A DNA stretch of 64,000 bases, from positions 62,001 to 126,000 of the forward strand of contig NZ_AQQS01000005.1 in NCBI RefSeq assembly GCF_002088275.1, in the 5' to 3' direction. A model generated the notes under the pieces. It was not told where the DNA came from and did not search any database. It saw only the letters and a list, made by a program, of their open reading frames with translations. Source of the DNA: Aurantimonas sp. 22II-16-19i. GTDB taxonomy: Bacteria; Pseudomonadota; Alphaproteobacteria; Rhizobiales; Rhizobiaceae. Every line of letters starts with the position of its first letter. Position 1 is the first letter of the stretch. Both the position numbers and the translations under genes were made by a program. Positions 51,410 to 60,248 of the stretch are shown here, piece by piece.

Positions 51410-52720
51410 TCACAACAGACTGGGCAGGAACAGCGCGAGGCTCGGGAACACGATGATCAGGACGATCAGGAGCAACGTGCAGACCATGTAGGGGGCCACC
51501 GCCAGCGCGACGGTCTTCAAGGTGGTGCCCGGCGGCGCGACGCCGATCATCACGAACAGCAGGAGGCCGAAGGGCGGTGTCGTGAAGCCGACCTCGTAGG
51601 CGAGCAGCAGGATGAGCGCGAACCAGACGAGATCGAAGCCGAAGTGGTTGGCGATCGGCAGGAAGATCGGCAGGGTGATCAGCATCATCGACACCTGGTC
51701 CATGAACATGCCGAGGATCAGGATCACCAGCACCATGATCGCGAGGAAGGTGTAGGGGCCGGGGTCGAAGCCGGTGACGAAGGAGATGAAGCCGAAGCTC
51801 GCGCCGGAGAAGGCGAAGACCTGGGCGAAGGTCGTCGAGGCGGAGATGATCAGGAAGGTCATGGCGGTGACCTTCATCGCATCGTCGAGGGCCGCCCAGA
51901 CGGAGGCCCAGCTGAACCGGCGATAGGCGAAGAGCAGCCCGAAGACGCCCGCGCAGCCAAGAGCGGCCGATTCCGTCGGCGTCGCGATGCCGAGCAGGAT
52001 CGTCCCGACCACCAGGAAGATGATGACGCCCATCGGCACGATGTTGATGGCGACCGCCTTTGCTTTCGCGGCGAAGCCGATGTCGTCGACCGGATAGAGC
52101 GGCGCGCAGTCCGGATCGATGCGGGTCTGGACGTAGATCAGGAGCGCGAAGATCACCGTCAGCAGGAGGCCCGGCAGGACGCCGGCGATGAGCAGCGCGC
52201 CGACATTGATGTTGGCGAGCGAGCCGAGCAGGACGCCGAGCGAGGACGGCGGGATGATCACCGCCAGGCTGCCGGCGCCGAGGATCGGCCCGTAGGCCAT
52301 CTTCGGCTTGTAGTTCCGCTTCAGCATCTCGGGGACCATCAGCGATCCCATCATGCCGGTATTGGCAAGGCTCGATCCCGACAGCGCCGAGAACACCGCG
52401 CCGCCGGCGAGGACGACGTAGGACAGGCGGGCCCGCAGGTTGCCGATGCACAGGTCGAGGGCGTGCATGACGCCGTCGCCGAGGCCGGAGCGGAAGAACA
52501 GGCTGCCCATGATCAGGAACAGCGGGAGCGGTGCCAGCGAGTAGCTGGCGATCGCGTCGGAGAAGTTCGCGATCATCTGGGTGACGCCGGCCGACCCGCC
52601 GAAGAACAGGAACAGGCCGATGATGTTGACGAGGAAGAAGGCGAATGCGACGGGCAGGCCCAGACCCATGAAGAACAGGATCAGGCCGACCATCAGGGCG
52701 AAGGGAAACAGCCAGTCCAT
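51410..52720 (-). CDS. dctM: TRAP transporter large permease (DctM)
   Basis: A 436-residue inner-membrane protein with about 12 helices that, with DctQ and the periplasmic DctP, imports small organic acids using sodium. Signatures: GLPVAFAFFLVNIIGL, the SLAPLPLFLIMGSLFFRSGL region, GSSLANTGMMGSLMVPEMLKR, and PPSSLGVLLGSLANINVGALL. It lies 3 bases after dctQ. Confidence 0.95.
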   Translation of the reverse strand: MDWLFPFALMVGLILFFMGLGLPVAFAFFLVNIIGLFLFFGGSAGVTQMIANFSDAIASYSLAPLPLFLIMGSLFFRSGLGDGVMHALDLCIGNLRARLSYVVLAGGAVFSALSGSSLANTGMMGSLMVPEMLKRNYKPKMAYGPILGAGSLAVIIPPSSLGVLLGSLANINVGALLIAGVLPGLLLTVIFALLIYVQTRIDPDCAPLYPVDDIGFAAKAKAVAINIVPMGVIIFLVVGTILLGIATPTESAALGCAGVFGLLFAYRRFSWASVWAALDDAMKVTAMTFLIISASTTFAQVFAFSGASFGFISFVTGFDPGPYTFLAIMVLVILILGMFMDQVSMMLITLPIFLPIANHFGFDLVWFALILLLAYEVGFTTPPFGLLLFVMIGVAPPGTTLKTVALAVAPYMVCTLLLIVLIIVFPSLALFLPSLL

Positions 52721-52723
52721 GGT

Positions 52724-53254
52724 CTAAAGCCCTTCGCGCTCGAGCGGGTCGACATTGTAGAGACTGTCGTGGCCGACCAGGTATCGCAGCCATTCCAGCG
52801 CCGAGAGGAAGAAGCCGATGGCGATCGGCAGGAAGATCAGCCATTTCGGCATGTCGAAGGTCTTGGTCTCGTAGGCGCCGGTGTTCAGCGCCTCCAGGGC
52901 CGAGGCGAAGGCGAAGTAGGTGAGGTACAGGCACAGGCCGATGCACAGGGCATAGACGAGCTTTTCGAGGACGACCCGGCCGCCCGCCGGCAGCGCGCGC
53001 CTGAGGAACTCGACGAAGACGTGTCCCTTGATCCGGACGAGCCACGGCATCGGCAGGAAGGCGGCGTAGAGCAGGCCGTACTCCGTCGCCGAGACGCCCC
53101 AGGCGATCGGCCGGTAGTTGAGGTTGCGCAGGACGACGTCGGCGACGACCTCGACCACGATCGCGGCCAGCATCAGCTTGACCAGCGTGGCGAGGGCGAA
53201 GCTCGCCCAGCCGACGACCTTGAAGAAGTTCTGCATGCCCGGGGTGTGCTCCAT
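52724..53254 (-). CDS. dctQ: TRAP transporter small permease (DctQ)
   Basis: A 176-residue protein with four membrane helices, typical of DctQ (VKLMLAAIVVEVVADVVLRN, then HVFVEFLRRALPAGGRVVLE). The ATG at 53254 sits directly below a hairpin, and an in-frame ATG at 53236 preceded by GGAG would leave the hairpin upstream, so the latter may be the true start. The gene follows dctP and precedes dctM. Confidence 0.92.
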   Translation of the reverse strand: MEHTPGMQNFFKVVGWASFALATLVKLMLAAIVVEVVADVVLRNLNYRPIAWGVSATEYGLLYAAFLPMPWLVRIKGHVFVEFLRRALPAGGRVVLEKLVYALCIGLCLYLTYFAFASALEALNTGAYETKTFDMPKWLIFLPIAIGFFLSALEWLRYLVGHDSLYNVDPLEREGL

Positions 53255-53258
53255 CGTG

Positions 53259-53287
53259 CCGCCGGCGCGCGGAAAGAGCGCCGGCGG
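53259..53287 (-). promoter_or_regulatory. Hairpin between dctP and dctQ
   Basis: A perfect 10-bp stem (CCGCCGGCGC against GCGCCGGCGG) with a 9-base loop and no T run. Such stems between the binding-protein gene and the permease genes usually protect the upstream message and reduce permease expression, giving an excess of binding protein. Confidence 0.55.
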
Positions 53288-53305
53288 TGCCGTCTTGCTG
53301 GGGTC

Positions 53306-54289
53306 TCAGTTCTGGAAGTGCTTGCGCAGCTCGGGAACGTAGGTCGGGTCGCGGGTCTCCATCCGGTCCCAGCTCGCCTTGGCGGCCTTGGCGAGGAACT
53401 CCTCGCGGCCCTTGCCCTCGAGTTCGAAGACCTTCTGACCCTCGGCGACCATCTCGTCGGCCTGGCGCTGGTTCTCGGTCCGGATCGCCTCGAGGCTCTC
53501 CTGCTCGTGTGCGATCGCGACGTCCGTCAGGATCTTCTGCGCCTCGGGCGACAGGGAGTCCCACTTGCTCTTGTTCATCGAGATCAGGACGTCGGTCTGG
53601 AAGAAGCTCGGATCGACCCGCCACTTGGTGAACTTGTCCCAGCCGAAGGACTTGTAGCCGAAGACCGGATAGGCGTTGGCGTTGATCACGCCGCGCTCCA
53701 GCGACGTGTAGACCTCGCCCGGCGGCAGCACGATCACCGTCATGCCCAGCGTCTCGAAGAACTGCCGGTAGAGTGGCGAGGAGCGGATCTTCAGGCTGCT
53801 CCATTCCATGCTGCCGTCCTCCGAGCGGGTCGGCTCGTCGACGGTGAAGATGTTGAAGCCGGTTCCGGCGTCGACATGGGCGAGGAGATGGGCATTGCCC
53901 TTCTCGCCGAAGATCTTCTGCATCAGGTCCCAGCCGCCGTTCTCGCGGATCTCCTGGGGAAGTTTTGTCGAGGCGGAGAACGCCTCGCCCTCCGGCACGA
54001 TCTCCAGATACTGGCCGGCCGGTGCGTTGATCATGTCGATCAGGCCGTTCTTCTGGGCGAGACCCAGCTGGCCGGGCGGGATGACCTCCGGCCCGCCGCG
54101 CACCTTGATCTGCACCACGCCCTTGCCGGCGGCGTTGAGCTTGTCGACGAACTTCAGGAAGCTCTGGGCAAAGGAGTTCTGCGCAGGCGTGAAGTGCGCC
54201 GCGTTGAGGGTGACCTCGTCGGCGCGGCTGGCGCCGACCGAAAGGGCCAAAAGGCCGCAGGCGAGGGCAAGTCTCAGGGCAGTTCGCAT
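53306..54289 (-). CDS. dctP: TRAP transporter substrate-binding protein (DctP)
   Basis: A 327-residue periplasmic binding protein. Signal peptide LRLALACGLLALSVGASRAD, then TLNAAHFTPAQNSFAQSFLK, VKVRGGPEVIPPGQ-like (KVRGGPEVIPPGQLGLAQKN) and RSSPLYRQFFETLGMTVIVL, with an AYPVFGYKSF pocket segment. The substrate should be a carboxylate; which one cannot be read from sequence. It is the first gene of dctP-dctQ-dctM-EthD. Confidence 0.93.
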   Translation of the reverse strand: MRTALRLALACGLLALSVGASRADEVTLNAAHFTPAQNSFAQSFLKFVDKLNAAGKGVVQIKVRGGPEVIPPGQLGLAQKNGLIDMINAPAGQYLEIVPEGEAFSASTKLPQEIRENGGWDLMQKIFGEKGNAHLLAHVDAGTGFNIFTVDEPTRSEDGSMEWSSLKIRSSPLYRQFFETLGMTVIVLPPGEVYTSLERGVINANAYPVFGYKSFGWDKFTKWRVDPSFFQTDVLISMNKSKWDSLSPEAQKILTDVAIAHEQESLEAIRTENQRQADEMVAEGQKVFELEGKGREEFLAKAAKASWDRMETRDPTYVPELRKHFQN

Positions 54290-54368
54290 GAAGGATTCCC
54301 TTTCGCTTCGATGGACTTTTGTCTCGGGAGCGTGGCTCGTCGGCGGCCGTGGAGGCCGCCGGCGTTGT

Positions 54369-55238
54369 TCATCCGGCGGCTCGCACCGTCGGTGCCGCCC
54401 CGGGGGGCGGTCGTCCCAGCCAGTGCGGGTCGGGCACGAGGGGCGGGATCGCGTCGAGGAGCCGGCGCGTGTAGTCCGCCTGCGGGTTGTCGAACAGCGC
54501 CGCGCAGGATCCCTCCTCGACGATCCGGCCGGCGCGCATGACGACCACCCGGTCGCAGAGGTTGCGGATCACCGAGAGGTCGTGGCTGATGAAGGCGAGG
54601 GCGAGGTGAAGCTCGCCGGCGAGCCGCCGCAGCAGCGCCAGCACCTGGGCCTGCGTCGAGACGTCGAGGCCGGAGACGATCTCGTCGGCGAGGACGAAGT
54701 CCGGCCGGGTGGCGATCGCCCGGGCGATTCCGACCCTTTGGCGCTGGCCCCCGGACAGTTCGTGCGGGAAGCGATCGAGGAGGGCGGGATCGAGCCCGAC
54801 GGCACCCATCAGGCGCACGAGTTCGCCGTCGCGGCTCTCGCCCCGGTGCCCGGCGTCCAGCGCCAGGCCGGCCGCGACGATCGACCGGATGCGCCGGCGC
54901 GGATTGAGGGACGACTGCGGATCCTGGAAGATCATCTGCATGCGCCGGCGCAGCGGGCGCAGCGTGTCCTGCGAGGCATGGGTGATGTCGACGCCGTCGA
55001 AGGCGAGCCGGCCGGCCGTCGGCTGGTGCAGGCGAAGCAGGACGCGGCCCAGCGAACTCTTGCCGGACCCGGATTCGCCGACGATGCCGACGATCTCGCC
55101 CCGGCGGATCGAAAGGGAGACCGGATGCAGGATGCGCGTCAGCGGTCGCCGCCCGAAGGCACGGGCCGCGTTCATGTCCGGCAGTTCGAGTTCGACGCCG
55201 TCGGCCTCGACCAGGATGGGAGCTTGCGGGTCAAGCAT
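54369..55238 (-). CDS. Peptide/nickel-type ABC transporter ATP-binding protein, DppF-like
   Basis: A 289-residue cytosolic ATPase. Walker A GESGSGKSSLGRVLL, Q-loop FQDPQSSLNPRRRI, signature ELSGGQRQRVGIARAIATRP, Walker B FVLADEIVSGLDVSTQAQV, H-loop FISHDLSVI. Note Asp-Glu in LADEIVSGLD. ATG 55238 overlaps the stop of the other ATPase gene by 8 bases. It closes the five-gene import operon. Confidence 0.93.
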   Translation of the reverse strand: MLDPQAPILVEADGVELELPDMNAARAFGRRPLTRILHPVSLSIRRGEIVGIVGESGSGKSSLGRVLLRLHQPTAGRLAFDGVDITHASQDTLRPLRRRMQMIFQDPQSSLNPRRRIRSIVAAGLALDAGHRGESRDGELVRLMGAVGLDPALLDRFPHELSGGQRQRVGIARAIATRPDFVLADEIVSGLDVSTQAQVLALLRRLAGELHLALAFISHDLSVIRNLCDRVVVMRAGRIVEEGSCAALFDNPQADYTRRLLDAIPPLVPDPHWLGRPPPGAAPTVRAAG

Positions 55239-56115
55239 AGGTCGCTCGCTCCAGCCCATGGCGGGCGAGCTCGCCCTGGAGCGCCGCGGTGAGGCCGGCG
55301 GGGATCGGCTGCATGCCGCTACCGGCCCGGTCGTGCCGCGGGCTCGCTGCCATCAGGGCCGCCGTATAGGGGTGCGACGGGGCGGCCAGGACGTCGGCCG
55401 TCGCGCCCTGTTCGACGATCATGCCGCCATAGAGCACCGTCACCCGGTCGCAGATCTGGGCGACGACGCCGAGGTCGTGGGTGACGAAAAGGACGCCGGT
55501 GCCGTGGCTCGCCTGCATGGCCCGGATCAGCCGCAGCACTTCCTTCTGGACCGTCACGTCGAGGGCCGTCGTCGGCTCGTCGGCGATGATCAGCCTGGGG
55601 TCCAGCGAGAAGGCCGCGGCGATCAGAATGCGCTGGCGCATGCCGCCCGACAGCTCGTGCGGATAGCGCCGGAGCACCGCTTGCGGATCGTTGATCTGGA
55701 CGTCCTGCAGCAGCGACAAAGCCTTGTCCTCGAGCGCCTTGCCCTTCAGCCCGCGCTTCAGCCGCAGCCCGTCGGTCAGCTGGTCGCCGATCCGCCGCGA
55801 CGGGTTGAGCGAGGTCATCGGATCCTGCGGGATGAGGGCGATCTGCGAGCCGAGGATCTCCCGCCGCCGGCGGGCCGGCATGGCGAGGAGGTCCTCGCCG
55901 CAGAACCGGATCGTGCCGCCGGCAAGCTCGATCGCGCCGGGCAGGATGCCGAGGATCGCCTTGCCGATCGTCGACTTGCCGGCGCCGCTCTCGCCGACGA
56001 GGCCATGGACCTCGCCGGGAGCCACCTCGAGATCGACCGAGCGCAGGAGCGGCGCGTGCGGCGGCCGCTTCAACCGTGCCGACAGGCCGGCGATCGAGAG
56101 CAGCGCCGGGCTCAT
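55231..56115 (-). CDS. Peptide/nickel-type ABC transporter ATP-binding protein, DppD-like
   Basis: A 294-residue cytosolic ATPase. Walker A GESGAGKSTIGKAILG, Q-loop LIPQDPMTSLNPSRRI, signature ELSGGMRQRILIAAAFSL, Walker B LIIADEPTTALDVTVQKEV, H-loop FVTHDLGVVAQ. The DppD-typical C-terminal HPYTAALMAASP is present. It overlaps the permease gene upstream by 4 bases (ATGA). Confidence 0.94.
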   Translation of the reverse strand: MSPALLSIAGLSARLKRPPHAPLLRSVDLEVAPGEVHGLVGESGAGKSTIGKAILGILPGAIELAGGTIRFCGEDLLAMPARRRREILGSQIALIPQDPMTSLNPSRRIGDQLTDGLRLKRGLKGKALEDKALSLLQDVQINDPQAVLRRYPHELSGGMRQRILIAAAFSLDPRLIIADEPTTALDVTVQKEVLRLIRAMQASHGTGVLFVTHDLGVVAQICDRVTVLYGGMIVEQGATADVLAAPSHPYTAALMAASPRHDRAGSGMQPIPAGLTAALQGELARHGLERATYA

Positions 56116-57020
56116 CGCCGCATCACCGGGTCGGTCAGCCGGCGCAGACCGTCGCCGAGCTGGTTGAAGGCGAGCACCGTCAGGACGAGCAGGGCGAGCG
56201 GAAACACCATGACCCACCAGCCGTGATAGATGATCTGCCGCCCCTCGGCGATCATGCCGCCCCAGGTCGGCATGTCGGAGGAGACGGACAGCCCGACGAA
56301 GGACAGCACCGCCTCGACGATCACGGCGATGCCCATTTCCAGGCTGAGGAGTACCAGGACGACGGGCAGGACGTTCGGCAGCACCTCCCGCGTCAGGATC
56401 GTCCAGCGGCTGCGGCCGAGGACGACGGCGGCATCGACGTAGTCCATCCGGGTCTGTTGGAGCGTCTCGGAGCGCACGACGCGGCAGAACCGCGTCCAGT
56501 CGATGATCACGATGGCGAGGATGACGGAGGAGAGGCCGGTCCCGATCATCGCGACGAGGAGGATCGACAGGAGGACGGGCGGGAACGCCATCCAGATGTC
56601 GATCAGCCGCGAGACGACCGCGTCGACCCAGCCGCCGAAATAGCCCGCGAGAAGGCCCAGCACCGTGCCGAAGGCACCGGCGGCCAGCGCCGCGACGATC
56701 GCCACGGTGAGGGCGACGCGGGCGCCGTGGATCAGCCGGGAGGCGATGTCGCGCCCGAGGCTGTCGGTGCCGAGCAGGTAGCCGGGCTCGGCGCCCGCGC
56801 TCCAGGCCGGCGGCAGCGTGTTGAGCATCAGATCCTGCTCCAGCGGATCGTGGGGCGAGATCAGCGGCGCGAAGATCGCGGCGAGAAGCAACAGCAGGAG
56901 ATAGCCGCCCGCGATGGCGACCCGCGGCTCGCGGCGAAGGCTCTTCAGCCAGGACGGCATGCCCCGGCGGGCCACCGAGCCGCCGAGCCGGGGGACTTCG
57001 GGGAGGGCCCGCTCAACCAT
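56112..57020 (-). CDS. Peptide/nickel-type ABC transporter permease, DppC-like
   Basis: A 302-residue inner-membrane protein with six helices. It has an N-terminal OppC-type segment (LKSLRREPRVAIAGGYLLLL), LGTDSLGRDIASRLIHGARV, and the EAA loop IVEAVLSFVGLSVSS-region preceded by YVDAAVVLGRSRWTILTREV. ATG 57020 overlaps the DppB-like gene by 8 bases. Confidence 0.93.
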   Translation of the reverse strand: MVERALPEVPRLGGSVARRGMPSWLKSLRREPRVAIAGGYLLLLLLAAIFAPLISPHDPLEQDLMLNTLPPAWSAGAEPGYLLGTDSLGRDIASRLIHGARVALTVAIVAALAAGAFGTVLGLLAGYFGGWVDAVVSRLIDIWMAFPPVLLSILLVAMIGTGLSSVILAIVIIDWTRFCRVVRSETLQQTRMDYVDAAVVLGRSRWTILTREVLPNVLPVVLVLLSLEMGIAVIVEAVLSFVGLSVSSDMPTWGGMIAEGRQIIYHGWWVMVFPLALLVLTVLAFNQLGDGLRRLTDPVMRR

Positions 57021-58020
57021 GCCGCAGCCTCGGATTGAGGAGGGCGAAACTCGCCTCGACGGCAAGGTTGATCAGGATGAAGATCAGCCCGAAGGTCAGG
57101 ATCAGCCCCTGGACCAGCGGCAGGTCGCGGTTGATCACCGCATCGATGGCGAGGTTGCCGATGCCGGGATAGGCGAAGATCCGCTCGACGATCACCGTGC
57201 CGCCGAACAGGAAGGTGAATTGCACCCCGGTGAGCGCCAGCGTCGGGATCATGGCGTTGCGCAGCGTCTCGCGGAGCGTCACCCGCAGGCGCGAGGCGCC
57301 GCGGATGCGGGCGAGCAGCGCGTAGTCCTGGAGCGCCTCGCTCTCCAGCGCGCCCTTCAGCACCCGCAGGATCACCGCCGCCAGCGGCAGCGCGAGGGCC
57401 ATGGCCGGCATGATCATGTGGGCGAGGACGTCGCCGGCGATGTCGAGGCGCAGGCGGAGCAGGCCTTCGATCAGAAGGAAGGAGGTCGCAAAATCGATCG
57501 GCAGGCGCGGGTCGACACGCCCGGAGATCGGCAGGATGGGCCAGGCGACGCCGAACAGGAGGACGAAGGCGAGCGCCCAGACGAAGTCCGGCACCGCGAG
57601 GAGAATGCCGTTGGCGTTGTCGACGGTGCTGCCGACCAGCCGCCGGGTCCCGAGGGTCGAGGCGACGGCGGCGCCGATCCCCAGGACGAGCCCGATGACG
57701 AGCGCCGTCAGCGTCAGCTCGATGGTCGCCGGCAGCCGGCCGGCGATCAGATGCACCACGTCCTGGCGCATGGAGATCGAGGTTCCGAAGTCGCCGGTGA
57801 GGGCATGGCCGAGCCAGATGACGAACTGGGCGAAAAGGCCCTTGTCGAGGCCGTAGGCCGCCCGGAGCCGGGCGATGTCCTCGGTGCTCGCCCCCGGCGC
57901 GATCATCATCGCGATGGGATCGCCGGGCACGACCCGCAGCAGGACGAACGACACCGCCGCGACGCCGAACAGCGTGACGATGGCGAAGACGATCTGCCGA
58001 AGGGCGCGGGAGGAGAGCAT
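57013..58020 (-). CDS. Peptide/nickel-type ABC transporter permease, DppB-like
   Basis: A 335-residue inner-membrane protein with six helices. Signatures: IVTLFGVAAVSFVLLRVVPG, DPIAMMIAPGASTEDIARLR, LGHALTGDFGTSI, and the EAA segment DYALLARIRGASRLRVTLRE followed by ERIFAYPGIGNLAIDAV. ATG 58020 with AGGAG nearby is preferred. It is 49 bases after the binding-protein gene. Confidence 0.93.
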   Translation of the reverse strand: MLSSRALRQIVFAIVTLFGVAAVSFVLLRVVPGDPIAMMIAPGASTEDIARLRAAYGLDKGLFAQFVIWLGHALTGDFGTSISMRQDVVHLIAGRLPATIELTLTALVIGLVLGIGAAVASTLGTRRLVGSTVDNANGILLAVPDFVWALAFVLLFGVAWPILPISGRVDPRLPIDFATSFLLIEGLLRLRLDIAGDVLAHMIMPAMALALPLAAVILRVLKGALESEALQDYALLARIRGASRLRVTLRETLRNAMIPTLALTGVQFTFLFGGTVIVERIFAYPGIGNLAIDAVINRDLPLVQGLILTFGLIFILINLAVEASFALLNPRLRHG

Positions 58021-58069
58021 GGGCGTCGTCAGCTCGACCGTTCTTCCTGGCGGGGTTCGATCGTGCCGC

Positions 58070-59608
58070 TCAAGCCCTGGCAGGTGCGACCAGCGTCGCC
58101 TGCAGGGCGCCGGACCCGTTCGGCACCACCGACAGGCCGTCGCGGAAGACGATCGGCTGGACATATTGCAGGAGCGGGATGACGTAGCCGTTGTCGGCGA
58201 TGGTGCGGCTGACGGCCTTCCAGCCGGCAATGCGCTTGTCCTCGTCCTTCTCGTTCCAGAGCGGGCCGATCTCGGCATCGAGGTCGTCGGTGTCCCAGAC
58301 CGAATGGGGCGAGGGGCCGAACATGGCGAAGCCCGTCGACGTCGCCGGATCGCCGATGGCGTTGCCCCAGTTGTAGAAGGCGAAGGGCGCCAGCTGATCG
58401 TTGGCGCGCAGCTCGTAGTGCTTGGCGATCTCGTAGACCTCGATCTCCGCCTCGATGCCGACCTTGCGCCACATGCCGACGATCGCCTGGATCATCTCGT
58501 AATCCTTGGGCTTGAACCCGCGGGTGGTCTGGATCGTCACCTTGACCGGATTGTCCGGCGAGAAGCCGCTGTCGGCGAGGAGCTTCATCGCCATGTCGGG
58601 ATCGTAGGCGACCGTGATGGACGGGTCGTAGGCGAGATATTCAGGGGCTTCCAACGTGGCGATCGGGACGCCGTAGCCGGAGAGCAGACGGTCGATGATC
58701 GCCTGCTTGTTGATGGCGTGATGGGCGGCGAGGCGCACGTTCTTGTCGAGCAGCGGCTCGACGTCGTTGATGAAGATCATGCCGATGTCGGAGATCGGCT
58801 CCGCCGTCCCGGAGAAGCCGCCGCCCTTGGTCAGCCGGTCGTATTCCTCGTAGGGGATCTCGAGGGTGACGTCCGAGCCGCCGCTCTCGATCTCGGCGAC
58901 GCGGCTCGACGCATCGGGCACGAACTTGAAGATCACCGTGTCGAAGGCCGGCTTGCCGCCCCAGTAGGTCTCGTTGGCCTTCAGCCGCAGGAAGCCGTTC
59001 GACTGGAACTCGTCGACCTTGTAGGGGCCGGTGCCGATCGGCGCGCGCTCGAAGCCTTCCGCGCCGACCTTCTCGAAATAGGCCTTCGGCATGACGTAGC
59101 CGGTGAGGAACGCCATCCACTTGAACAGCGTCGGCTCGTAGGATTTCACGTCCGCCTCGATGCGGTTGCCGTCGATCGTGAAGTTGCCGATGGTCGACCA
59201 GACGAACTGGATCGGATTGCCGGTGGCGGGGTCGCCGGCGCGCTCCAGCGACCAGACGACGTCCTGCGCGGTGAAGGGCGAGCCGTCGTGCCAGCTCACT
59301 CCCTCGCGGACCTCCATCCAGACCTTGGTCTTGTCGTCGTTCCAGCCCCAGCCGGTCAGGAGGCCAGGCTCGAAGGACAGGTCCGGCTTCTGGCCGACAT
59401 ACTGGTCGAAGACCGACCGGTAGATGGCCTGGATGGTCGGGTTGACCGCGGAGGGGCCGACGGTCGGGTCCCATGCCGGAAGATTGACGTTGTAGGCGAT
59501 CGTCACCGTGTCGGCATCGGCGGCGCTGGCGCTCGCGCCCTTCAGGAAGCTCGCCAGCACGATGCCCGTGCCCGCCAGCTTGAGGATGTCTCGTCTCGTG
59601 GTGTTCAT
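58070..59608 (-). CDS. ABC transporter substrate-binding protein, family 5 (peptide/nickel type)
   Basis: A 512-residue periplasmic binding protein. The N terminus MNTTRRDILKLAGTGIVLAS has a twin-arginine motif (TRRDILK) and hydrophobic core, so Tat export is likely. Core motifs: FEPGLLTGWGWNDDKTKVWM, FTAQDVVWSLERAGD, IGTGPYKVDEFQSNGFLRLK. Family 5 proteins bind peptides, nickel chelates or other solutes. ATG 59614, two codons upstream, is equally possible. It heads the dpp-like operon and is divergent from the acyl-CoA ligase cluster. Confidence 0.92.
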   Translation of the reverse strand: MNTTRRDILKLAGTGIVLASFLKGASASAADADTVTIAYNVNLPAWDPTVGPSAVNPTIQAIYRSVFDQYVGQKPDLSFEPGLLTGWGWNDDKTKVWMEVREGVSWHDGSPFTAQDVVWSLERAGDPATGNPIQFVWSTIGNFTIDGNRIEADVKSYEPTLFKWMAFLTGYVMPKAYFEKVGAEGFERAPIGTGPYKVDEFQSNGFLRLKANETYWGGKPAFDTVIFKFVPDASSRVAEIESGGSDVTLEIPYEEYDRLTKGGGFSGTAEPISDIGMIFINDVEPLLDKNVRLAAHHAINKQAIIDRLLSGYGVPIATLEAPEYLAYDPSITVAYDPDMAMKLLADSGFSPDNPVKVTIQTTRGFKPKDYEMIQAIVGMWRKVGIEAEIEVYEIAKHYELRANDQLAPFAFYNWGNAIGDPATSTGFAMFGPSPHSVWDTDDLDAEIGPLWNEKDEDKRIAGWKAVSRTIADNGYVIPLLQYVQPIVFRDGLSVVPNGSGALQATLVAPARA

Positions 59609-59710
59609 GGTCATCCGATCGCTTCCCAAGGTGCGGATTGGACATCGGGGCGCTGGCACAAGGTCGCCCATCGACCGGGCCGCATGCCGCTGGCAACGCA
59701 GCCAGACTGC

Positions 59711-59879
59711 TTTAGGCTTAAAATTATTTCACCATTAAAGGACCAAGTGCGGGGCTTTGCCAAGGGGGGTTCCTAGGCATTTTCGCCGGCGCATATTTTT
59801 TGTGCAGAGCGGGAGGAATTGCGGCAGTGCGAGAGGATGACGGTCGCGCATTTTGGGGCTTGTATGTTTTAAGATTAAA
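59711..59879. promoter_or_regulatory. Paired TTTA-N4-TAAA sites in the divergent promoter region
   Basis: TTTAGGCTTAAA at 59711-59722 and TTTAAGATTAAA at 59868-59879 share the palindromic form TTTA-N4-TAAA. They are the most AT-rich spots in this GC-rich region, one about 100 bases from the transporter start, the other below the start of the plus-strand genes. Such palindromes suit a dimeric regulator of both units (MarR or GntR type), but no regulator gene is adjacent. Confidence 0.4.
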
Positions 59880-59937
59880 GCATTCAATCGCAGCCCGACC
59901 GCCACCCGTTTCGATCCTGCGAACGGAGAGTGCCGCC

Positions 59938-60240
59938 ATGCCGCGCCACGCCACAGATCCGCAAGCCGTGAGGGCGCCGGTGCGCCCGGTCCATGGCGAA
60001 GTCCATGGCGAGCGGGGCATCGCCCGGCTCGAGACGTGCCGCCGCGTCGCCGGTCCGCCGCGAGGCGCGACTTCTCGGCCAGACGCAGGACGAGGAGAAG
60101 CAGGGCGAGGATCGGCTCGGCTTCGCCGCCGCGGACGACGCTTTCCGGCGGCCGGGCGAGTGGCGTTTCACCCCCGGGCCGAAGCTCCGGACCTCGCCGA
60201 TTTCGACGCGCCCTGCGGCAATCTTCAGCTATCCGTGTGA
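59938..60240 (+). pseudogene. Possible frameshifted small gene upstream of the acyl-CoA ligase
   Basis: ATG 59938 has GGAGAG at 59925-59930. The first frame has strongly GC-rich third positions up to about 60050 (MPRHATDPQAVRAPVRPVHG), the next stretch is coding-like only in the +1 frame (RREARLLGQTQDEEKQGEDR, FRRPGEWRF), and the end is coding-like again in the first frame (APDLADFDAPCGNLQLSV). This looks like a gene of about 100 residues with two compensating shifts, either decayed or with sequence errors. No family assigned. Confidence 0.3.
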
Positions 60241-60248
60241 GCGGGATC

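Noticed and set aside
51644-54541. 965-residue plus-strand frame over the TRAP operon
   Set aside because: Shadow of dctM, dctQ and dctP; it crosses intergenic gaps and has shadow-type composition.
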